From: JAKVBH01 sp049800955
Lineage (GTDB): Bacteria; Pseudomonadota; Alphaproteobacteria; Rhodobacterales; Rhodobacteraceae
NCBI RefSeq assembly: GCF_049800955.1
Contig: NZ_JBNAGA010000004.1
Coordinates: 33,883 to 97,882, forward strand
DNA length: 64,000 bases
Reading direction: 5' to 3'
Below are positions 58,000 to 64,000 of the stretch, in pieces (positions within the stretch are counted from its first letter, which is position 1; each line of letters starts with the position of its first letter). Under the pieces are notes generated by a model. The model was not told the DNA's origin. It did not search any database and saw nothing but the letters and a program-made list of their open reading frames with translations. The translations under genes and the position numbers were made by a program.

Positions 58000-58024
58000 C
58001 CGCGGCGCCGGTCTTGCGCCGCGG
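58000..58024 (-). terminator. Intercistronic hairpin between dctP and dctQ
   Basis: CCGCGGCGC (58000-58008), 7-nt loop, GCGCCGCGG (58016-58024): a 9-bp perfect GC stem with no T-tract. Such stem-loops after binding-protein genes usually stabilise the dctP message or give partial termination, so that more binding protein than permease is made. Confidence 0.5.
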
Positions 58025-58042
58025 GCAGACATGCGACCGATA

Positions 58043-59092
58043 TCAGTTGCGCGCCCAGGGATAGCCCTGGCTGTCACGCTCACCGGCATATTTTTCTAGC
58101 AAGGCACGGTATTGCTCCAACAGCGAAACCCCGTCGAGACCTGCTGCATTGGCGCGCTCGACCCATTCATCGACATATTGCTGGCCTTTCTGCACAAGCT
58201 TGTCGCGCTCTTCCGCGGGCAGGTCGATGACCTCGATACCGGCCTCCTGCATGGTCTGGACCGCGGCATCATTGGCCGCGGTGATCAGTTCACCCAGCTT
58301 GTCGGCCATCGCAATGCCGGCCTCGGACAGCGCGGATTGCGTCTCAGCGTCGAGCGCATCATGGGCGTCCTTGTTCATGAAAATGCCCAAGGCGCCAACC
58401 TGCCCCCAGTTGAGCAGGGTATAGCTGGTCATGACCTCCTGCTGTTTCAGCGCGGTTACCGCGTAGGAGTAGCCCTGCGAGCAGTCCAGCAACCCGGTAT
58501 CGAGACCCTGATAGGCATCGTAGATCGGCATTGCGACCATGTTTGCACCAAAGTCCCGGAAAGTGTCGCCATAGGCACCGACACCACGGATCTTCAGGCC
58601 CGAGATATCCTCGACCGTGCGAATTGCCACGTCCTTGCACGCGATATTCACAGCCGAGGTTGTGAAGGTGCCGATGTATACCAGGTTCTGGTCTGCCAGG
58701 CTGGCCGCGATCGCGTCAGATGTCCTCATCAACTCGTCCGTCGCGCGCATTCCGACCCAGGCATCCTCATTGCGCATAGGCAGGTCGGCGAAGCTGTAGC
58801 TCAGCATTTCCTGCGGGAAATACACTGCGATCACTGTGCCGAGGTCAGCCACCCCGTCAGCAATGGATTGTGCAGCCGCATTGGCCTTAAACAGCGCGCC
58901 CCCCCATTGAATGTCAATATTGACTTCGCCGTTGGTACGGGCCGTTACGTCGTCGGCAAAGGACTGCAATGCTGCGGCCCGGGCGCCCCGATTCGGACCG
59001 GCCTCTCCCAGAATCAGCGTGGTTTCGGCACTCGCGATTGTCGCGGCTGCCAAGCAGAGTGCAGTAGCGGTGGAAGCTAGCAGGGGTTTCAT
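58043..59092 (-). CDS. dctP: TRAP transporter periplasmic solute-binding protein
   Basis: The 349 residues have a signal peptide (TATALCLAAATIASA) and the DctP fold: the region after ETTLILGEAGPNRGARAAALQSF, GEVNIDIQWGGALFKANAAAQSIADGVADLG, ISGLKIRGVGAYGDTFRDFGANMVAMPIYDAYQGLDTGLLDCSQGY. The usual carboxylate-binding Arg lies in LKIRGVGA. It captures a carboxylic acid. The ribosome site GGGAGGAG is excellent. It is the first gene of the whole block. Confidence 0.94.
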   Translation of the reverse strand: MKPLLASTATALCLAAATIASAETTLILGEAGPNRGARAAALQSFADDVTARTNGEVNIDIQWGGALFKANAAAQSIADGVADLGTVIAVYFPQEMLSYSFADLPMRNEDAWVGMRATDELMRTSDAIAASLADQNLVYIGTFTTSAVNIACKDVAIRTVEDISGLKIRGVGAYGDTFRDFGANMVAMPIYDAYQGLDTGLLDCSQGYSYAVTALKQQEVMTSYTLLNWGQVGALGIFMNKDAHDALDAETQSALSEAGIAMADKLGELITAANDAAVQTMQEAGIEVIDLPAEERDKLVQKGQQYVDEWVERANAAGLDGVSLLEQYRALLEKYAGERDSQGYPWARN

Positions 59093-59107
59093 TAGGTCTC
59101 CTCCCTA

Positions 59108-59145
59108 AATTCTACTATGCGGTTTTGATTTCCAATTATGCGAAC
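59108..59145. promoter_or_regulatory. Operator-like repeats in the dctP promoter
   Basis: AATTCTACTATGCGGT (59108-59123, identical to 55246-55261) followed by AATTATGCGAAC (59134-59145), which occurs again at 59262-59273. All share a TATGCG core. TAGAAT on the minus strand inside the first copy is a possible -10. Likely binding region of the IclR-type regulator. Confidence 0.55.
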
Positions 59146-59261
59146 AATAGTGTAAATTGCTCCAACGAGTCAAGCTTAGTGTTTTTCTGCCGTGAACCGT
59201 GGCCAGGACACCCGTCTCGAGGGTGACAATGAACAGCGGCTGCATGTTCAAAATCGCCCCA

Positions 59262-59273
59262 AATTATGCGAAC
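59262..59273. repeat. Distal copy of the TATGCG operator-like motif
   Basis: AATTATGCGAAC, identical to 59134-59145, 128 bp further from dctP. Followed by GTTAGTTT. Confidence 0.45.
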
Positions 59274-59860
59274 GTTAGTTTGCCAAACTCAGCTATGGGC
59301 CCGCAGAAATCCCCGTGGCGCTCAGCAGTCGCACATTCGGTTAAGCACACCCGCTGCGATATCAACGTTCACGTTGCCTTCTAAGTTCCAAGATCTCGCG
59401 CAGATCGGGCGGATTTGCCGATGCCCAGCATATTGGGTTCCCGGCGCTTCCCGATGGGGTCGTGAAAAAATCTATTCTGCTGGTGGGTTTAGTCAAACGT
59501 GAACACCGCAATGCATCAATGTGGCAGCGGCGGAAGACGTGTTGCATGTGCAATCGGTTTCTGCATGAGCGAGAGCTGTACGGGCCAACGGCAGCAAGGT
59601 ACGCGCCTCGGTGCTTGTGATCAGACGCAGAGAAACAGCGGTTTGAAATCCAGTGAGATCAGTACGGGTGAATGCCCGGTTCGGTGAAATCTTCTGCATC
59701 GCCGAATTTTTCGCGCTGCAAGGGCGAAGACTTTCTGCGCAAGCATTGGCGACACGGGCAAAAGGCGGCTGTGTCCCGCATTGCCGCCACCGATTATTGG
59801 CGCGATGAAGGTTCGGAACCGTCACCTGCGAACCCTTAGGCAGGTCTGTTTTGAGACCAC

Positions 59861-60760
59861 CTAAGCGACTGCCTCGTCCTGATCCGGTTGCAGACCTTGC
59901 AGAAAATCCACTGCACGCTGCGCATGGGCCGCGGCCTGGAAGATGTATCGCGTGTCGCTCCGAAGACCACGAAGCCAATGATCGATATAGGCGGCATGCT
60001 CCGCGCGCGGTTCCGGCGACAATCCCAGATCGGCGGCCAGAAACGCAGCGCCCAGTTCCGCGACAAGCTCCTCTTGCGCATAGCCTTCATCGCCCCAACG
60101 CTTTCGACCGAAACTCCGGTCCAGGCGATCGGGATGGCGGGTCCAGTGGGTGATCTCGTGACCGAGTGTGGCGTAGTAGCTCTCAGGGTCTTGGAAAGTC
60201 TCGAAGGGCGGCATCTGCACGTAGTCCAGATCAACGGCGTAATAGGCTTGAGTTCCCCCGTGACGAATGTCGGCCCCCGTGGCTCCAAAGAAGGAGTCTG
60301 TAGCCGCATCGCGCTCGACTGTGTCGAGTATCGGCTCCGGGACGGCATAGAACGCCTCGGGAAGGCCCTCGATCTGGTCGACGTTGAAGACCGTGTAGCC
60401 CTTCATGAAGGGGATCGCGACCTCACGGTCCTGACCGGCGGCGTCAGTATCGGTCTTGCGAAAGGTGTCTGCATAAACGACCAGCTCGCCCTTTGCGCCC
60501 TTGCGCACCTGGCCGCCGAGTTCCAGCGCCTGACGATAGGTCATCCAGGTCGGCGCGGCGAAGCCCTTGGCGACCGAGGCGGCCCAGAGCAGGACGATGT
60601 TGAGACCGCGATAGGCGACCCCGTTGTGCCGCAAGGGTCGGGAAATCCGCCCTGCAAGGTGTTCGGCGTTCCAGGGCTTGTGCCAGGGTTGGGTCCCGGC
60701 TTCGAGATCGGCGATGATCTTCGCGGTGACGCGGGTGTAGATGTCGGGTCGTTTTGCCAT
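59861..60760 (-). CDS. ardC: ArdC-like antirestriction / ssDNA-binding zincin protein
   Basis: The 299 residues have an N-terminal ArdC-N ssDNA-binding domain (DIYTRVTAKIIADLEAGTQPWHKPW, RPLRHNGVAYRGLNIVLLW) and a C-terminal metallopeptidase-like domain with HEITH in YATLGHEITHWTRHPDRLDR and the downstream Glu in YAQEELVAELGAAFLAADLG. ArdC protects incoming plasmid DNA from restriction. The ATG at 60760 has GGAGGA upstream. Its presence supports the conjugative character. Confidence 0.93.
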   Translation of the reverse strand: MAKRPDIYTRVTAKIIADLEAGTQPWHKPWNAEHLAGRISRPLRHNGVAYRGLNIVLLWAASVAKGFAAPTWMTYRQALELGGQVRKGAKGELVVYADTFRKTDTDAAGQDREVAIPFMKGYTVFNVDQIEGLPEAFYAVPEPILDTVERDAATDSFFGATGADIRHGGTQAYYAVDLDYVQMPPFETFQDPESYYATLGHEITHWTRHPDRLDRSFGRKRWGDEGYAQEELVAELGAAFLAADLGLSPEPRAEHAAYIDHWLRGLRSDTRYIFQAAAHAQRAVDFLQGLQPDQDEAVA

Positions 60761-61033
60761 GATGTCCTCCTTTCGGCAGATCCCTCGTGCGGGACGCGGA
60801 AAGGCAGGACGGACGCCGTGAGCCGACGGCGCATGGTCAACACGGGGGAGCGTCCGCGACCGGCGCGGGCAGGCCATTGCGCTGGCGGCGGCGTCTGTCA
60901 GGCCCGCGCTCCCCTGCTCGCACGGGGGACCTGACGGGAGGCGCAGCTGGCAGGCGGGTCGAGGATTGATCAGCCCCCGTGTCATCGGGGCTTGGGCCGC
61001 GGATTGGTCGGGAACCCAGGCGGAGACGCGCTC

Positions 61034-62206
61034 CTAGAGCGCGCGCAGCCGGTCGATTACGGCCGACAGCGGCATGGCACGCAGCCCGCCTTGCCCCGGC
61101 ACGTCGCGGGTCTCGGCATAGACCAGAAGCCGCTCCGCCACGTCGAGATCGTCAGCGGCGATATGGAACCCGCGGGTGACCTTGGGACTGGTCGTACGTT
61201 TGACCTCAATGGCCCAAAGCGCCCCGCCGGGCAGTTTCAGGATCAGGTCGATCTCGGCCCCGGCCGAGGAGCGGTAGAAACTGGCTTCCGTGCCACGCGG
61301 GGCCGCCGCGATCAGGTTTTCGATGCAGAAGCCTTCCCAGGAGCCGCCGACCACCGGATGACCGAGCAGCGCCTCGGACGTCTCGATCCCCAAGAGCGCG
61401 TGGGTCAGGCCCGCATCGCGGATGTAGACCTTGGGCGATTTCACGAGCCGCTTGCCGGTATTCGCGTGCCAGGGCGGGAGCCGTCGCACCAGCATCAGAT
61501 CCACCAGCAGATCGAGATAGCGCGCAATGCTTTGGCCAGAGACGCCGAGGCCCGCCGCCAGCTTCGCCGCATTCAAGAGCCCGCCCTGCTCATGGGCCAG
61601 CATGGTCCAGAACCGCCGCAGGGTTTCGGCCGGGATGCGCAGGCCGAAGCTCGGGATGTCGCGTTCGAGATAGGTGCGAATGAAATCCTCGCGCCAGGTC
61701 AGGCTGGCCCGGTCCGATTGGGCGAGAAAGCTGTCGGGAAAGCCGCCGCGCAGCCAGAGCCTCTGCAAGGCCCCCTGCCCCACTTCATCCAGCGTGAACG
61801 GCGTCAGTTCGTGATAGCTGACCCGGCCTGCCAGCGATTCCGCGCTTTGCTGCAGCAACGTATTGGAGGCCGACCCCAGGAGCAGGAATTGCCCGGTGCG
61901 GTGCCCGGCCCGGCGACGCCGGTCGATCTGCCCCCGAAGGGCACCGAACAGCCCCGGCATCAGCTGCACCTCGTCGATGACCACCAGCTTGCCCATCTGC
62001 GCGTCGAGATAGAGATCGGGCTCCTCGAGGATCTGCCGGTCCGCGGTCCGCTCCATGTCGAGATAGATCGCCTCGCGGGTTTCTGCGATATCCTGGGCCA
62101 GCGTGGTCTTGCCGACCTGACGCGGCCCGAGAAGGACGACCCCCGCCTGGACATCGAGGGCGTCTTCGACCCGTTTGAGGTGATTGCGCACGATCATACC
62201 TTGCAT
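61034..62206 (-). CDS. AAA ATPase with DUF4143 domain
   Basis: The 390 residues have an AAA_14 domain with Walker A LLGPRQVGKTTLA (about 25-37), Walker B KLVVIDEVQLMP (about 73-84) and a sensor LLLGSAS. The C-terminal DUF4143 domain contains EGFCIENLIAAAPRG, FYRSSAGAEIDLILKLPGG and WAIEVKRT, a nuclease-like E-x-K pattern. These ATPases are widespread and uncharacterised, with toxin-antitoxin or defence links proposed. It lies downstream of repC. Confidence 0.92.
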   Translation of the reverse strand: MQGMIVRNHLKRVEDALDVQAGVVLLGPRQVGKTTLAQDIAETREAIYLDMERTADRQILEEPDLYLDAQMGKLVVIDEVQLMPGLFGALRGQIDRRRRAGHRTGQFLLLGSASNTLLQQSAESLAGRVSYHELTPFTLDEVGQGALQRLWLRGGFPDSFLAQSDRASLTWREDFIRTYLERDIPSFGLRIPAETLRRFWTMLAHEQGGLLNAAKLAAGLGVSGQSIARYLDLLVDLMLVRRLPPWHANTGKRLVKSPKVYIRDAGLTHALLGIETSEALLGHPVVGGSWEGFCIENLIAAAPRGTEASFYRSSAGAEIDLILKLPGGALWAIEVKRTTSPKVTRGFHIAADDLDVAERLLVYAETRDVPGQGGLRAMPLSAVIDRLRAL

Positions 62207-62258
62207 TTATTCCATCTCATGGAAGATTTGCAAGGTTTTCGAAAAGCAAAGCCCGGTC

Positions 62259-63524
62259 TCACGCCGCCATCTCGCTCAGCCGACCGAAGAAACTGCGCTC
62301 GAGATGCAGCTCCCCTGCCCCGGCCTTTTCGACCATGCCCCGCAGATATCCGCCCGGCGAGTTGACCTCGCCTGAATGGACCTTCTCGAAGACCAAGGCA
62401 AATGCAGCCGCAGCGGCGGGTTTGCCCATCTGCTCCTGTGCGGCGACCCAGGCATGTTCTGAAATGCCGATCATTGGCCGCAATTCACCGGCGACCCGCA
62501 CGAAATCGCGCCAATCGCGGATGTAGCCACCCAGATTGCGCCCCCAGGAAGTGAATTCCGGGCAGGCTTGCAATATCGTTCCCAACTCGATCCCGACCTG
62601 CGGTTTGTTCGCCTCCCCTGCCCCACTGTCCGATGCGGTCCGTGCCACAGGCGCTGGCTGTGCCGGTCCGGGCGGTTCGGCCGCCGCTTCCTCATTTTCT
62701 GAGGAATTACGAATTACAGGATGAAGTTGTTTTGTAATTGGTATGTGAGGTCCGGAAATGACCTCCCTGGGGTCCATATTTTCCATTTCCTTGGTCATCT
62801 CGGTACTTTGATCCACAGGTTTTGCCTCCCGCAGAAACACCTTCTCGACCCGCGACAACAGGTCGGCGAAGCGATTTGCCAGTCGCTGAAGCATGTCGGC
62901 CGTCGCACGCGGGCCTGGAAGGCAGGCCAGAAGCGCCTCAAAGGCCTGTTGCAGGCGCCGGAGCCCCGGCATGTGTTCCTGGCGCTCGAGGACCGCCTCG
63001 AGGCGCGCCCGGATACTGCGCCGGGCAATTGTGATCTGACGCCGCAAACGCTGACAGAGCGCGCGCTCCGCTGCCAGATCGGCCGCCAGTGCCTCGAACT
63101 CCGCGGCCCGGGCGCTCAAGGGGGCGAGATCGAACCCGTAGGCCTCGAGAATCACACCATCGGCATCGCGGCGGCCCCAGCGTTTGCCATTCGGGCTGTC
63201 CCGGAAGGTGATCACACCGACCTCCGCCAGGCGCCGGGCGTGGCGTTTGAGCGTCGACAGGGAAAACCCGGTCCGCTCCATCAGATAGGCGTTCGACGCC
63301 CAGACGATGGGCCGTCGCCCCTCTTCCCAATCCTGGGGCTGGGTAAAGGCCGCAAGCGTATCGAGCAGCAGAAGATCCGCCGCTTTCAGCCCGATATGGG
63401 CCCCCACACGTTTCGCCGCGACGACACTGCGTGTCTTGGCAATGGAAATCTGTTCACCGTCTCGAGCCAGCTGATCCGCGGTCCCGAGAGCCGGCGTCGG
63501 CTTGCGCCAACCGCTCTGTGTCAT
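62259..63524 (-). CDS. repC: RepC replication initiator
   Basis: The 421 residues have the RepC N-terminal winged-HTH domain (TRSVVAAKRVGAHIGLKAADLLLLDTLAAFTQPQDWEEGRRPIVWASNAYLMERTGFSLSTLKRHARRLAEVGVITFRDSPNGKRWGRR, cited here only as the region 30-118) and the C-terminal domain (about 310-421, YIRDWRDFVRVAGELRPM, NSPGGYLRGMVEKA). RepC starts replication at an origin inside its own gene. RBS GAGGTGAG. It follows repB with the ctRNA gene in between, the standard repABC order. Confidence 0.95.
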   Translation of the reverse strand: MTQSGWRKPTPALGTADQLARDGEQISIAKTRSVVAAKRVGAHIGLKAADLLLLDTLAAFTQPQDWEEGRRPIVWASNAYLMERTGFSLSTLKRHARRLAEVGVITFRDSPNGKRWGRRDADGVILEAYGFDLAPLSARAAEFEALAADLAAERALCQRLRRQITIARRSIRARLEAVLERQEHMPGLRRLQQAFEALLACLPGPRATADMLQRLANRFADLLSRVEKVFLREAKPVDQSTEMTKEMENMDPREVISGPHIPITKQLHPVIRNSSENEEAAAEPPGPAQPAPVARTASDSGAGEANKPQVGIELGTILQACPEFTSWGRNLGGYIRDWRDFVRVAGELRPMIGISEHAWVAAQEQMGKPAAAAAFALVFEKVHSGEVNSPGGYLRGMVEKAGAGELHLERSFFGRLSEMAA

Positions 63525-63590
63525 GCCTGTATCTCACCTCCGATTTTGTGGAGGCAAAAGATTCCCGTGCGCCAAAACGACGTTCTTTCG

Positions 63591-63680
63591 TTGACAGTGA
63601 TTCGCGGGAGCGGTATCCAGAAGGTGTCTAATCTATTTGGATAAGCTCTCGGGCCGGATCGGCTTGGGGGCTTTTCTTTT
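63591..63680 (+). ncRNA. repABC counter-transcribed RNA (ctRNA, incompatibility RNA)
   Basis: In the 164-bp repB-repC gap, on the strand opposite to rep, -35 TTGACA (63591-63596), 17-bp spacer and -10 TATCCA (63614-63619). The RNA (about 63626-63680) ends in a hairpin (63644-63655 with 63661-63672, loop GGATC) followed by TTTTCTTTT. The stem needs G-U pairs that form only in plus-strand RNA, which fixes the direction. It represses repC and sets incompatibility. Confidence 0.85.
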
Positions 63681-63688
63681 GCCTCAGG

Positions 63689-64000
63689 TCATGATGTCGA
63701 TGTCTCCTCCGATTGAGACAGATACTCCGCATAGAGCTGGTCGAGGTTCTCCGAGAGAAACTCTCCAAAGCCTGCGGAATCCTTGGATGTCAGCGAGATG
63801 GTATAGGCGCGGCCCGCGCGTCCGATGACGCCCTTGATCCGGCCCTCTCCGGCGGTCCAGGTGCGCTTGGCCGGGGTGGCTTTCGCCGCCCGGCGCCGGG
63901 GTGCCCTGCCCGCCTCGGTCACCTTGCTGTGCAGAATTTCGAACTTTGTGTCGCTGTCGAGCTGGTCAAACCCCTCCGTGGCCAGGATACGGTCGGCCAC
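63689..64000 (-). CDS. repB: RepB partition protein, C-terminal part
   Basis: 103 codons are visible and the N-terminus lies beyond 64000. The region WTAGEGRIKGVIGRAGRAYTISLTSKDSAGFGEFLSENLDQLYAEYLSQ is the conserved RepB C-terminal domain. RepB binds the parS-like sites of repABC replicons together with RepA for segregation. The position upstream of the ctRNA and repC confirms the assignment. Confidence 0.92.
   Translation of the reverse strand: MADRILATEGFDQLDSDTKFEILHSKVTEAGRAPRRRAAKATPAKRTWTAGEGRIKGVIGRAGRAYTISLTSKDSAGFGEFLSENLDQLYAEYLSQSEETSTS

Larger units (their letters stand above)
59093..59860. other. Regulatory and gene-free region upstream of dctP
   Basis: 768 bp without a convincing gene; several open frames exist on both strands but have poor composition. 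The part next to dctP is AT-rich and carries TATGCGG/TATGCGA repeats (59108-59145, 59262-59273), a probable promoter/operator region. The part from 59500 to 59830 may be decayed coding DNA. Confidence 0.55.

Noticed and set aside
59493..59978. Minus-strand frame upstream of ardC
   Set aside because: Overlaps the end of ardC in another frame and has poor composition; possibly decayed DNA.
59888..60934. Plus-strand frame of 348 codons opposite ardC
   Set aside because: The minus strand encodes ArdC with HEITH and the conserved N-terminal domain.
60992..62365. Plus-strand frame of 457 codons opposite the DUF4143 ATPase
   Set aside because: The minus strand has Walker A/B and DUF4143 motifs; the plus frame is low-complexity Arg/Gln/Pro sequence.

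Overview
The window looks like part of a large conjugative repABC plasmid (or chromid) of a Rhodobacterales alphaproteobacterium (Roseobacter group). I infer this from the RepB/RepC block with its counter-transcribed RNA at the right end, the VirB-type conjugation genes whose order and small extra genes suit plasmids of this group, a TRAP transporter operon, and GC-rich codon use. No rRNA or tRNA gene was found and there is no chromosomal housekeeping block.

Layout. (1) 1-10,220: metal and redox island. A di-haem peroxidase-like gene sits divergent to an MntR/DtxR-type regulator with a DtxR-like box between them. An eight-gene minus-strand operon follows (SCO, DsbB, DsbA, PCuAC, SCO, M23 peptidase, DUF411, LspA), then a MerR regulator and a plus-strand operon (transglutaminase-like, CDF exporter, isoprenylcysteine-methyltransferase-like). 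Two promoters share the same MerR-type motif with 19-bp spacers. (2) 10,221-13,000: small plasmid genes and a HTH/PIN toxin-antitoxin pair. (3) 13,125-24,260: complete virB cluster (virB1, 2, 3, 4, lipoprotein, a VirB5-like protein carrying a lytic transglycosylase domain, virB5, unknown, virB6, 8, 9, 10, 11), mostly joined by overlapping stop/start codons. (4) 24,261-34,500: cargo between virB11 and virD4: an IS110/IS1111-type element, a shortened mer operon without merA or merP, a VOC protein, a three-TM protein of unknown function, a tandem array of five tiny proline-rich genes, and a 1711-residue nuclease plus P-loop NTPase that resembles antiviral STAND proteins. (5) 34,689-40,284: VirD4 coupling protein, MOB relaxase, MobC-like protein, an oriT with a TATCCTG/C nic motif, and leading-region genes. 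(6) 41,369-59,092: one long minus-strand catabolic block: TRAP transporter, IclR regulator, fused hydratase/dehydrogenase, thiolase, two PimC/PimD-like dehydrogenases, thioesterase, hydratase, flavin oxidoreductase, acyl-CoA ligase, glutaryl-CoA dehydrogenase, ETF and an MFS exporter. (7) 59,861-64,000: ArdC, a DUF4143 ATPase, RepC, the ctRNA and the RepB C-terminus.

How it fits together. The plasmid can replicate and partition (repABC) and probably transfer itself (virB, virD4, relaxase, oriT, ArdC). It carries metal and thiol-stress genes, mercury uptake/regulation genes, at least one probable defence gene, and a catabolic operon best explained as uptake and beta-oxidation of odd-chain dicarboxylic acids (pimelate- or glutarate-like) through glutaryl-CoA. 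The least explained part is the five-gene array of proline-rich microproteins at 28,377-29,045 with its own promoter, beside the membrane protein and the giant NTPase.
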